From Burkholderiales bacterium (GTDB taxonomy: Bacteria > Pseudomonadota > Gammaproteobacteria > Burkholderiales > SG8-41), in NCBI GenBank assembly GCA_005800795.1, contig SYEN01000453.1:1-13916 (forward strand): 13,916 nucleotides of DNA, in the 5' to 3' direction. Made by a program: the position numbers and the translations under genes. Under the pieces are notes generated by a model. The model had not been told where the DNA came from. It did not search any database and worked only from the letters and a program-made list of their open reading frames with translations. This document shows positions 1-7,274 of the stretch, one piece after another; the first letter of the stretch is position 1; every line of letters starts with the position of its first letter.

Positions 1-292
1 CGCCTCGGCGCAGCTTGAATTCCCACGTCAGATCATCAATCGCGCGCCACGATTCGGCCAGGCCGGGCCTTAAGCGCGAACGCGCGTCTTTGCCCACCAA
101 AGTGTCGAACATATGCTCGGCGACATTATTGTTGGGTGTCAGGTTGTGATAGTGCGGATCAAGGGACGTTACGTCGGCGCCCAGTCCGATGCTGAGATCG
201 GCCGCACGTGCGGGCAAACCTGTCAACAATGACATACCCAATAGTGCAGAAACCGCAACGAATTTCCCTACAGTGGCCAGTCGCATGTGCAT
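1..292 (-). CDS. ABC transporter substrate-binding protein, family 5 (Dpp/Opp type), N-terminal part
   Basis: This is the first 97 codons of a gene that runs off the left edge. The start is the ATG at 292, with a GAGGAG Shine-Dalgarno about 8 bases upstream; a second ATG at 286 is too far from it. Residues 1-30 form a signal peptide with a basic start, a hydrophobic core and an ARA cleavage site, so the product is periplasmic. The mature start (ADLSIGLGADVTSLDPH), then NNNVAEHMFDTLV and the later LAESW and W-F-LRRG pattern, are the usual opening of SBP_bac_5 proteins, which bind peptides, nickel, glutathione or related solutes for an ABC importer. The ligand cannot be told from this fragment. 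It is divergent from argE across 103 bases. Confidence 0.88.
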   Translation of the reverse strand, partial: MHMRLATVGKFVAVSALLGMSLLTGLPARAADLSIGLGADVTSLDPHYHNLTPNNNVAEHMFDTLVGKDARSRLRPGLAESWRAIDDLTWEFKLRRG

Positions 293-340
293 GAATTCTC
301 TCCTCGGCAAGTGCGTGCAGCATACCGTAATTTTGCCTGA

Positions 341-369
341 TTGACAGGGTGCAGCCGCCCTTCTATCCT
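341..369 (+). promoter_or_regulatory. sigma70-type promoter of argE
   Basis: A perfect -35 box TTGACA (341-346) is followed by a 17-base spacer and the -10 box TATCCT (364-369). Transcription would start near 376, giving a leader of about 20 bases that carries GGAG at 385-388, 7 bases before the argE ATG at 396. The spacing and order fit a housekeeping promoter. This is a pattern match only. Confidence 0.7.
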
Positions 370-395
370 GCCTCTTTACCGCTTGGAGATGCTGC

Positions 396-1565
396 ATGAC
401 AGCCCATCCGCAAAACGCGACCAGCGTGGACATGATCCGCAAGCTGGTCGGCTTTCCCACCGTCAGCCGCGAATCGAATCTTGATCTGATCGACTTCGTG
501 CGCGAGTACCTGAAGCCGTTCGATGCTGACGTGCGGCTGACCTTCGACGACGGCAAGCGCAAGGCCAATCTGTTTGCCACGCTGGGGCCGCGAACACAGG
601 GCGGCATCGTGCTCTCCGGTCACACCGACGTGGTGCCGGTTCAGGGCCAGGCATGGGATGCTGATCCGTTCATCCTGCGCGAGCAGGACGGCAAACTGTA
701 CGGTCGCGGCACCTCCGACATGAAGAGTTTTATCGCGGTGGCGCTGGCCCTGCTGCCGGAATTCGTGAATCGCAGGCTGAAATCGCCGCTGCATCTCGCC
801 TTCAGCTACGACGAGGAGGTCGGCTGCATCGGCGTGGGCCGCATGATCAGCGACCTCACCGCAGCGGGCATACGCCCGCAATCGTGCATCGTTGGCGAGC
901 CGACGCTGATGAAGCCGGTGATCGCGCACAAAGGCAAAAAAAGTTATCGCGCCACGGTGCGCGGCCTGGCCTCGCATTCAGCCTATGCTCCGGACGGGGT
1001 GAACGCGGTGGAAGCCGCTGCTGAGGCGGTGGCGTATCTAAAGCGCATGGCACGGCGGCATCGCGACAGCGGCCCCTATGACCGCGGCTTCGACGTGGCG
1101 CATACCACGGTGCACACCGGTGTGCTTCAGGGCGGCACGGCGCTTAACATAGTGCCGCATGAATGCAGCTTTGATTTTGAATTTCGCCATCTGCCGGGCG
1201 ACGATCCCGAAAAACTGTTCGCGGAATTCAAATCCTATGTTGTGCAAACGCTGGAACCGGAAATGAAAGCCGTGTTCAAGGACGCCGGTTTCGACATCCG
1301 TTTGATGTCTCAGATACCGGCCATGGATAACAGCCCGGAAACCGAAGTGGTGGCGTTAGCGCAAGGGCTATCGGGCAACCATGAGACAGGCAAGGTGTCA
1401 TACGGCACCGAGGGTTCGCAGTTCCAGGCAGCCGGTATCCCCACGGTGATCTGCGGGCCGGGCTCGATTGAGCAGGCGCACAAACCCAACGAATATGTGT
1501 CGCTGGAACAGATCGCGCGGAGTGAAACGTTTCTACGCGGATTGATGGGGCGGGTTTGTACCTAG
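396..1565 (+). CDS. argE: acetylornithine deacetylase (M20 metallopeptidase family)
   Basis: The 389-residue product is the length expected for ArgE, the cytoplasmic zinc enzyme that hydrolyses N2-acetylornithine to ornithine and acetate in the linear arginine pathway. Visible family features are SGHTDVVPV (metal ligand His76 and Asp78), GRGTSDMKSF (bridging Asp108), the DEE pair (catalytic Glu140, ligand Glu141), GEPT (ligand Glu168), the LASHSA segment of the lid or dimerisation domain (His194), and a C-terminal PGSIEQAHKPNE with ligand His362. All metal and catalytic residues are therefore present. There is no signal peptide. The ATG at 396 has GGAG 7 bases upstream and a good promoter before it. 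The gene appears monocistronic and faces the protease gene head-on. A related M20 deacylase is possible, but the GEPT and AHKPNE context favours ArgE. Confidence 0.9.
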   Translation: MTAHPQNATSVDMIRKLVGFPTVSRESNLDLIDFVREYLKPFDADVRLTFDDGKRKANLFATLGPRTQGGIVLSGHTDVVPVQGQAWDADPFILREQDGKLYGRGTSDMKSFIAVALALLPEFVNRRLKSPLHLAFSYDEEVGCIGVGRMISDLTAAGIRPQSCIVGEPTLMKPVIAHKGKKSYRATVRGLASHSAYAPDGVNAVEAAAEAVAYLKRMARRHRDSGPYDRGFDVAHTTVHTGVLQGGTALNIVPHECSFDFEFRHLPGDDPEKLFAEFKSYVVQTLEPEMKAVFKDAGFDIRLMSQIPAMDNSPETEVVALAQGLSGNHETGKVSYGTEGSQFQAAGIPTVICGPGSIEQAHKPNEYVSLEQIARSETFLRGLMGRVCT

Positions 1566-1579
1566 CGTTGGGTACTATT

Positions 1580-1612
1580 ATCGTAAGTATCTGATTTATT
1601 TACGATTTTTTT
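1580..1612 (+). terminator. possible weak terminator of argE
   Basis: ATCGTAA (1580-1586) pairs with TTACGAT (1600-1606) across a 13-base loop, and a run of seven T (1606-1612) follows at once. The stem is AT-rich with a long loop, so it would be weak. It lies 15 bases after the argE stop and overlaps both repeat copy D and the last codons of the opposing protease gene. Confidence 0.35.
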
Positions 1613-1618
1613 CGGGGT
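1583..1618 (+). repeat. AT-rich intergenic repeat, copy D (diverged)
   Basis: Starts GTAAGTATCTGATTTATTTA and continues through a T-run to GGGG. It aligns with copies A-C over the core GTAAGTAATTGTTTTTATTG, with about four or five mismatches in the first 20 bases and a shared T-run and TC-GG end. It begins 17 bases after the argE stop and overlaps the 3' end of the protease gene, whose TAA (1598-1596) and final residues PEKNRK are read from the complement of the repeat. Confidence 0.5.
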
Positions 1619-4600
1619 AGTTAATTCTCGGCGGCTCCGCCACCGGCTTCGCCGCGAGCTTTTCCTCGAGCACACGGATCGCCGCCGCAAGCTGCGTATC
1701 TTCGCCCTTAAAAGTCGCGTGCGGCAGGTTATCGACTTCAATATCCGGTTCGACACCCTTGCCTTCGATCAGCCATGCGCCCTCCAGCCCGATCTGTCCG
1801 CGTTCGGCAGCGCGCGCCTGACCGCCATCCACCAGCCGGTTTGAATCAGTGAGCCACACGCCCGCGCCCGCCGTGCGTTTGCCCACCAGCGTGGCCAAGC
1901 CCAACCGCCGCATGCCCTCCGAAAACGTTTCACCGTCGGAATACGTGCCCGCATCCATCAACACGACGATGTGGCCGCGAAACGCCGCCTGCATATTCCA
2001 GATGCGCCGCTCGCCGCGATCCTGCTGATAATTCCAGGCGCGGCGCAGCAGCTTTTCGATCACGATGGAATCGATGTTGCCGCCGTTGTTTTGCCGCACG
2101 TCGATGATCAGGCCTTCTCGATCGTAGACGGCGTAAAACTCGCGCGCAAAGTCCGCGATATCGGCAGCCGCCATTGCACGCAGGTGCAAATAGCCGAAGC
2201 GCCCTTGCGACGCCGCTTCGACGCGCTCGCGCCGCTGCCACACCCAGTCGTGGCGTTTGTAATCGGCTTCACGCGCACCCGGCGCGGGAGTCACGACCAC
2301 CTTGCGTGTCTCGCCACCGGTGCGCAATTCCAGCAACACCTGCCGGCCCGCCTTGCTGCGCAGATTCACGGTCAAGTCTGCCAGATTTTTCACCGGCTGA
2401 CCATCGAGCGCGATGATCACATCGCCTGCCTTCGCACCCACACCGGGCCGTGCCAGTGGCGGCAAACTGTCGATCAATTCCGGGTCACCCCGATAAAGGC
2501 GCGAAATGCGTACGCCGCCTTCGGCTGCATCAGTGTTTTCCAGCAACGCGCCCAGCGTGGCCGGTACGATATTGTCGTCACCACGCCGCAAGTCGCCTAA
2601 GCGTACGGTCGAATGCAGCAACGACAATTCGGCCACCATTTGCGCCAGCAGATCGGAGAGTTCATCGCGGTCGGTCACGCGCGGCAACAGCGCCTCATAT
2701 TTGCGGCGCATGGCGGGCCAATCCACGCCGTGCATTTTTGCGTCGTAAAACCAGTCACGGTGCAGGCGCCACGCATCGGCAAAAATCTGCCGCCAATCCT
2801 CGCGTGGTTGCACACTGAACTGCCAATCGCTGAGGCGCACCTGCGCGCGCGGTAATTCGGCGGACGGCGGCGGCTTCGGCCCCGCGCTGACAATATACAA
2901 TTCGGCACCACTCCAACGCCGCAACAGCACTTTGCGACGGTCGCCGGACAACGCAAACTGCCGGATATCATTCATATACGTGTCGGCCGGCACGCCCGCG
3001 TTGTCGATCAGCAACGTTCTCAGATGCGTGCGGCGCTCCGGCGTGGCATCGGCTTCGAGCAGCCACAAACGGCGGCCATCGCTGTCCAGTTGCCGGTAAT
3101 TGCCGGCAGGCAGCGGCACTTCAAACTGGCGTTGCGCGAGGCCTTCCCAGACGATGGGCGGCGTCTTCGATCTAGCCGGAGCAGGCTTTTGTCCTTCTGT
3201 CTCTCCTGCCGGCAAGGGTGGTTTGACCGCGGGCTTTTGCGCCGCTTCCGCCACCAGTTCATCCACCGGCTGAAACGGGAAGCGGTTGCGGTCACTGACC
3301 GGTTGCAAGGCAATTGCGTAGGCACGCGTGCGCCTGTCGAAAAACGGCCCCAGATTGTGCTCGCCCCACGGTGTGGCGTTCATCGCCACGAAGTTGCGGT
3401 CCGACAAAAACCACAGCCAGCGCCCGTCCGGCGAGAACGACGCCGAAAAACTGTTGTAGCGCGGCGAAGTCAACGCCACGCGCTGGCCGTCTGGCACGCG
3501 AAACAGCACCAAACCGTATCGTCCCTGATTGCCGAGACCGGCCACCTGAGCCACGAACGCGGAACTGTCCGGCGCCCACTGAACGCCCTCGAAATTCCAG
3601 TCACCGAAACGCGCGCCCTGCTCGATCAAACGGTTCTCCCCCGACTCCACGTTGAGCAGCCACAAGCGCTGCTTGCGGTCGTCGTGCACGATCCATTTGC
3701 CATCAGGTGACGGCACCGCTGAGCAGCGCAGCGTGTCAGCATCCCGGGTCAATTGACGCCCCGGCCCGCTACCTTCGGCGGGGTACAGCCACAATTCGTT
3801 CTCGCCCGAGGCATCGCACACCACCAACACCGACTTGCCGTCGGGCATGAAGGCCGCACTGCGCACACGGCTGGTGGCGGGCACCGCGATATTTACACGG
3901 CGCAGATTGCCCGTGCCCACGGTCACCACGCGTCCGCGCGCCACAATCAGCGCGCGCTCGCCATCAGCGGAAAATTTCACTTCGTTCAAGCGCGTCATCG
4001 GATTACGTATCCAGCGTTCGCGCTGATGATCGAAATCCGACACCAGACGTATCGGCACCACGCGATCCTGCCCGCTGGCGAGATCATGCAGGTGGATATC
4101 CGCACCCAGTTGATAGGCCACGCGATCCCCTGAAATTGCCGCGCCGCGCACCTCAAAATGCCGGTGCCGCGTATGCTGACGCAACCCGCGTCCGTCACGA
4201 TCCATCGACCACAGATTGGTCACGCCATCGCGGTCGGACAAAAACGCAATGCGCCCTTTCCAGTGCAGGGGACTGGCATTGTTCGAACTCACCTGCGTCA
4301 GCGGCACAGCTTCGGTATCGCTGCCGGTATTGAAGCGCCACAACGTCGTGGCCGCACCACCGCGATAGGCGCGCACGTTATCTATATTACGATTGCCGCG
4401 CGTGAATACCAGGGTTTTTGCATCCAGAAATGCCGCCGTTTCCGCGCTTTCCAGTGGCAACAGCCGCTGCGTGCCATTGGCACGCGACACCGCCACCAGT
4501 TGCGCGCGCTGCAGTGGATGAAAATAGCGTGTCGCCACCAGCACCTCGCCCTGCGGCGACCAGCCAGCCACCTCGGCACGCCCGCCGAACCACGTCAGCC

Positions 4601-4904
4601 GCTGCGGCACACCACCGGAAAGCGGCATGACATAGGCTTCGGTGGGGCCTTCATAACTGGCGGAAAATGCCACCCATTGCCCGTCGGGCGAAATCGCCGC
4701 GTGCGATTCGACACCCTGATGCGTGGTCAAGCGTTGGGCATCACCCCCTGCAACGCCCACCTTCCACAAATCGCCCTCGGTCGTGAACACCAGCATATCG
4801 CCGTGCAGCGCGGGATGGCGAAAGTAACCGCCGGTGGCCCCTGCCGCAGACGACAGCAACAAACACAGCGCAAGCCACAGGCGCGGCATGGATGGGGGCG
4901 CCAC
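1596..4904 (-). CDS. secreted tricorn-like S41 protease
   Basis: About 1102 residues counted from the GTG at 4904, close to archaeal tricorn protease and its bacterial homologues. A signal peptide (hydrophobic LWLALCLLLSSAAGA, cleavage near residue 23) sends it to the periplasm. Residues about 28-535 are beta-propeller repeats with recurring SPDG/W-AF-SD blades. A Pro/Ala/Lys linker lies near 555-582. A PDZ domain spans about 795-873, with GDVIIALDGQPV. The S41 catalytic domain follows, with LIIDVRQNNGGN and the nucleophile Ser989 in TYSDGE. His764 (LLHST) and Glu1047 (IEGKGVEPD) fit the rest of the tricorn tetrad; a Leu precedes the His where, from memory, archaeal tricorn has Ser. Tricorn cuts peptides into short fragments. 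For the start, GTG 4904 has GGAG 7 bases upstream, whereas ATG 4925 lies inside the preceding gene and ATG 4889 lacks a ribosome site. All three keep the signal peptide. Confidence 0.85.
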   Translation of the reverse strand: MAPPSMPRLWLALCLLLSSAAGATGGYFRHPALHGDMLVFTTEGDLWKVGVAGGDAQRLTTHQGVESHAAISPDGQWVAFSASYEGPTEAYVMPLSGGVPQRLTWFGGRAEVAGWSPQGEVLVATRYFHPLQRAQLVAVSRANGTQRLLPLESAETAAFLDAKTLVFTRGNRNIDNVRAYRGGAATTLWRFNTGSDTEAVPLTQVSSNNASPLHWKGRIAFLSDRDGVTNLWSMDRDGRGLRQHTRHRHFEVRGAAISGDRVAYQLGADIHLHDLASGQDRVVPIRLVSDFDHQRERWIRNPMTRLNEVKFSADGERALIVARGRVVTVGTGNLRRVNIAVPATSRVRSAAFMPDGKSVLVVCDASGENELWLYPAEGSGPGRQLTRDADTLRCSAVPSPDGKWIVHDDRKQRLWLLNVESGENRLIEQGARFGDWNFEGVQWAPDSSAFVAQVAGLGNQGRYGLVLFRVPDGQRVALTSPRYNSFSASFSPDGRWLWFLSDRNFVAMNATPWGEHNLGPFFDRRTRAYAIALQPVSDRNRFPFQPVDELVAEAAQKPAVKPPLPAGETEGQKPAPARSKTPPIVWEGLAQRQFEVPLPAGNYRQLDSDGRRLWLLEADATPERRTHLRTLLIDNAGVPADTYMNDIRQFALSGDRRKVLLRRWSGAELYIVSAGPKPPPSAELPRAQVRLSDWQFSVQPREDWRQIFADAWRLHRDWFYDAKMHGVDWPAMRRKYEALLPRVTDRDELSDLLAQMVAELSLLHSTVRLGDLRRGDDNIVPATLGALLENTDAAEGGVRISRLYRGDPELIDSLPPLARPGVGAKAGDVIIALDGQPVKNLADLTVNLRSKAGRQVLLELRTGGETRKVVVTPAPGAREADYKRHDWVWQRRERVEAASQGRFGYLHLRAMAAADIADFAREFYAVYDREGLIIDVRQNNGGNIDSIVIEKLLRRAWNYQQDRGERRIWNMQAAFRGHIVVLMDAGTYSDGETFSEGMRRLGLATLVGKRTAGAGVWLTDSNRLVDGGQARAAERGQIGLEGAWLIEGKGVEPDIEVDNLPHATFKGEDTQLAAAIRVLEEKLAAKPVAEPPRINYPEKNRK

Positions 4905-4915
4905 CAAGCTACTCC
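4902..4915 (-). promoter_or_regulatory. ribosome binding site and GTG start embedded in the upstream gene's stop
   Basis: On the minus strand GGAG (4915-4912) includes the last sense codon of the Bug receptor gene. Its stop TAG (4911-4909) follows, and a GTG in the protease frame begins at 4904, 7 bases after GGAG. Ribosomes ending the receptor could restart here, which would couple expression of the exported protease to that of the receptor. The arrangement is visible; the coupling is inferred. Confidence 0.5.
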
Positions 4916-5895
4916 AGCCGAACATTCGCGGTACGCACGATTTTCCCCCAGCGCTCGATTTCGCCCTCCATAAAGGCGATGAATTCCGCCGGGGTGTTGG
5001 GCTTGGCCAACTGGCCGCCCAGACCGATAATGCGCTCGGCGAACTCGGGTTGTGCCTGCAAGTTACGCAGGGCGGCGGACCAGCGCTCGATCACGGCGGT
5101 CGGCGTGCCTGCAGGGGCGTAGACCCCGAACCACGACCCGCTTTCGAACCCCTTGAGGCCCTGCTCGTGGATGGTGGCCAGTTCCGGAAATTGTGGTACA
5201 CGCTGCAAGGTGCCCACGCCCAGCGCGCGCAGCTTGCCCGCACGCACGTAGGGCTGCACCACACCCAGCCCATCGAAGCAGGCATCAACATGGCCGCCCA
5301 TCAGATCAATCGCCGCCGGGCCGCTGCCCTTGTACGGCACATGCACCATCGGCACGCCGGTGGCGAGTTTGAAACGCTCGATGGCCAAATGCTGCGTGCT
5401 GCCCACGCCCGCCGACGCCACCCGCAACTGCCCTTTGGTACTGCCTGCGACCGCGATGAATTCCTTGACGGATTTCGCCGGCACCGAGGGATGCACCACC
5501 AGTATCGTCGCCACCGATCCCGCCAGCGCGATCGGCACAAAATCCTTGCGCACGTCGTACGGCATCTTGGCATAGAGCGACGGCGCCACCGCGTTGGAAT
5601 TGTTGTGGCCCATCAGCAGCGTGTAACCATCGGGCTTGGATTTCGCCACATGGTCGGCACCGATGATGCCGGCCTGCCCGCCGCGGTTGTCGATGACGAT
5701 CGTCTGCCCCATCACCGGCGTCAGCCGGTCACCAATCTGCCGCGCGAGGATATCGGTGAAGCCGCCCGGCGGAAAACCCACCACCATGCGAATCGGGCGT
5801 GAGGGATACGCAGTTGTCTGCGCAAAAACCTGCGTTGCCTGCATGAAGCCCAGCGCGGCGAAAGACAGACACACAGCGGCATTTGCACGATTCAT
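4909..5895 (-). CDS. Bug-family (TctC-like) periplasmic substrate-binding protein
   Basis: The 328-residue product has a signal peptide ending near VFA-QTT (cleavage after residue 25), followed by YPSRPIRMVVGFPPGG, the hallmark start of mature Bug/TctC receptors. Later family features are VIDNRGGQAGIIGA, KSKPDGYTLL, the VPYKG segment and a C-terminal PNTPAEFIAFM-E-E-WGKIV. Such proteins capture carboxylates or other small organic ligands, sometimes for a tripartite tricarboxylate transporter. No TctA or TctB gene is in the window, so this is an orphan receptor. The ATG at 5895 has AGGG 8 bases upstream; a TTG at 5901 is in frame but too close to the ribosome site. The CoA-transferase gene lies 54 bases upstream on the same strand and repeat A fills the gap. 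The stop TAG is fused to the protease start region. Confidence 0.92.
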   Translation of the reverse strand: MNRANAAVCLSFAALGFMQATQVFAQTTAYPSRPIRMVVGFPPGGFTDILARQIGDRLTPVMGQTIVIDNRGGQAGIIGADHVAKSKPDGYTLLMGHNNSNAVAPSLYAKMPYDVRKDFVPIALAGSVATILVVHPSVPAKSVKEFIAVAGSTKGQLRVASAGVGSTQHLAIERFKLATGVPMVHVPYKGSGPAAIDLMGGHVDACFDGLGVVQPYVRAGKLRALGVGTLQRVPQFPELATIHEQGLKGFESGSWFGVYAPAGTPTAVIERWSAALRNLQAQPEFAERIIGLGGQLAKPNTPAEFIAFMEGEIERWGKIVRTANVRLE

Positions 5896-5903
5896 AGCCA
5901 AAA

Positions 5904-5941
5904 CCCTGATATAAAATTATTCAATAAAAACAATTACTTAC
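5904..5941 (-). repeat. AT-rich intergenic repeat, copy A
   Basis: On the minus strand this copy begins GTAAGTAATTGTTTTTATTG and continues through AATAATTTTATAT to CAGGG. It fills most of the 54-base gap between the CoA-transferase stop and the Bug receptor start. Its 3' end supplies the AGGG that acts as the receptor's Shine-Dalgarno, 8 bases before ATG 5895. Confidence 0.7.
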
Positions 5942-5949
5942 AGTACAAG

Positions 5950-7164
5950 TCAGATAACCCGCCGGTCGCGCATTTCGGCCTGCCTCGCTTCACTATAACC
6001 CATCCCTGCCAACACCTCCGACGTATGCTCACCAAGCTTCGGCCCGATCCAGCGCGTGCCGCCGGGCGTTTCCGTCAGCTTGGGAAGCACCGCCGGTATG
6101 CGCATCGGTTTGCCATCAGGCAGTTGCCACTGCTCGATCATTTTGCGCGCCTTGTAGTGCATGTCGTTGACGATGTCTTCCGGGTCATACACGCGCCCGG
6201 CGGGAATTTCCGCCGCATCCAGCGCCTTCAATACATCCGCCATATCGTGTTGTGCTGTCCAGTCGCCGATGGCTTTATCCAGCTCGGCGGTGCGCGGCAC
6301 GCGGCCGGCGTTGGTGGCCAGTCCCGCGTCGTTCGCGAGTTCAGGACGGCCGGCGCAGTGCATCATGCGTTTAAAAATGGCATCGTTATTGGCGCCGATA
6401 ATCACGTATTTGCCATCGCGCGTGGCGTAGGTGTTCGACGGCGTGATGCCCGGCAGCGCGTTGCCCGCGCGTTCGCGCTTGAAGCCGAGAACATCGAATT
6501 CCGGGATGAAACTTTCCATCATGTTAAACACAGATTCGTACAGCGCCACATCGACGATCTGCCCTTTACCACCATTGGCGGTGCGATGATGCAGCGCCAT
6601 CATCGCACCGATCACGCCGTGCAGCGCCGCAATGCCGTCACCGATGGAAATGCCCATGCGCACCGGCGGTTGCTCCGGATAGCCTGTAACGTAACGCATG
6701 CCGCTCATGGCCTCGGCCACCACGCCAAAGCCCGGCCGGTCGCGGTACGGCCCGTCCTGCCCGTAACCCGACAGCCGCACCATGATGAGTTTGGGGTTGA
6801 TCGCGGACAATGCGTCCCAGCCAATGTTCCATTTCTCCAGTTGGCCGGGACGGAAATTTTCCACCACGATATCGGCGTCGCGCACGAGCTCGCGCATGAT
6901 CTGTTGGCCTTCCGCCGAGCGCAAATTCAGCGTTACCGATTTTTTGTTGCGTGCCTGCACATACCACCACAGCGATGTGCCTTCATACATCTTGCGCCAC
7001 TGCCGCAACTGATCGCCGCCCTCGGGCGACTCGATCTTGATCACTTCCGCACCGAATTCCGCCAACATGCGCGCACAAAATGGCCCGGCAATCAACGTAC
7101 CCAGCTCAATAACCCTGATGCCCGCCAGCGGCCCCGCACTTTTTCCGTTCACTGATTCACCCAT
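5950..7164 (-). CDS. CaiB/BaiF family (class III) CoA-transferase
   Basis: The 404-residue product matches class III CoA-transferases throughout. Features are the opening GPLAGIRVIELGTLIAGPFC, then EFGAEVIKIESPEGGD, NLRSAEGQ, DIVVENFRPGQLEKW and RLSGYGQDGPYRDRPGFG, and the catalytic aspartate in GISIGDGIAALHGV (Asp176). The C-terminus keeps PAGRVYDPEDIVND and GEHTSEVL. The enzyme moves CoA between carboxylic acids, forming a mixed anhydride at Asp176 and then a glutamyl-CoA thioester, in the cytoplasm. Relatives act on carnitine, formate/oxalate, succinate/benzylsuccinate and mesaconyl- or malyl-type acids; the substrate here is not predictable. It is probably first in a minus-strand operon with the Bug receptor and protease. 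The ATG at 7164 lacks a clear Shine-Dalgarno, so the exact start is less certain than the identity. Confidence 0.9.
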   Translation of the reverse strand: MGESVNGKSAGPLAGIRVIELGTLIAGPFCARMLAEFGAEVIKIESPEGGDQLRQWRKMYEGTSLWWYVQARNKKSVTLNLRSAEGQQIMRELVRDADIVVENFRPGQLEKWNIGWDALSAINPKLIMVRLSGYGQDGPYRDRPGFGVVAEAMSGMRYVTGYPEQPPVRMGISIGDGIAALHGVIGAMMALHHRTANGGKGQIVDVALYESVFNMMESFIPEFDVLGFKRERAGNALPGITPSNTYATRDGKYVIIGANNDAIFKRMMHCAGRPELANDAGLATNAGRVPRTAELDKAIGDWTAQHDMADVLKALDAAEIPAGRVYDPEDIVNDMHYKARKMIEQWQLPDGKPMRIPAVLPKLTETPGGTRWIGPKLGEHTSEVLAGMGYSEARQAEMRDRRVI

Positions 7165-7213
7165 TCAATCGTTCGACTGTTAACCGCAATCAGTTTAAGT
7201 GACCGCCCGCACA

Positions 7214-7243
7214 TTGTGAAGCAAGCGGCTACCCCACTACAAT
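7214..7243 (+). promoter_or_regulatory. sigma70-type promoter of the Mrr-like gene
   Basis: TTGTGA (7214-7219), an 18-base spacer, and TACAAT (7238-7243) make a good -35/-10 pair. Transcription would begin near 7250. The -10 box overlaps the upstream in-frame ATG at 7242, which would then not be in the mRNA; this decides for the ATG at 7275 as the start. Confidence 0.6.
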
Positions 7244-7274
7244 GGCGGCCTTTACTCGGAGCTGCAAACACCCC

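Noticed and set aside
325..350. Possible fifth copy of the AT-rich repeat before argE
   Set aside because: Only scattered matches (GTAA, TTTT, ATTGA, CAGGG) with gaps, and the bases are better explained as the TTGACA promoter element.
4158..5802. Two overlapping plus-strand open frames of 271 and 322 codons
   Set aside because: They are antisense to the protease propeller and the first Bug receptor, show no domain or signal peptide, and have no plausible ribosome sites.
5896..5901. TTG at 5901 as the start of the first Bug receptor
   Set aside because: It would lie only about 2 bases from the AGGG site, while ATG 5895 has an 8-base spacing and still gives a full signal peptide.
6025..7155. 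Plus-strand open frame of 376 codons
   Set aside because: It lies wholly inside the CoA-transferase gene on the opposite strand, which has clear family motifs along its full length. The composition (many His, Arg, Ala) is typical of an antisense frame in GC-rich DNA.
7242..7274. ATG at 7242 as the start of the Mrr-like gene
   Set aside because: It overlaps the -10 box TACAAT and has no ribosome site; ATG 7275 lies downstream of the likely transcript start.
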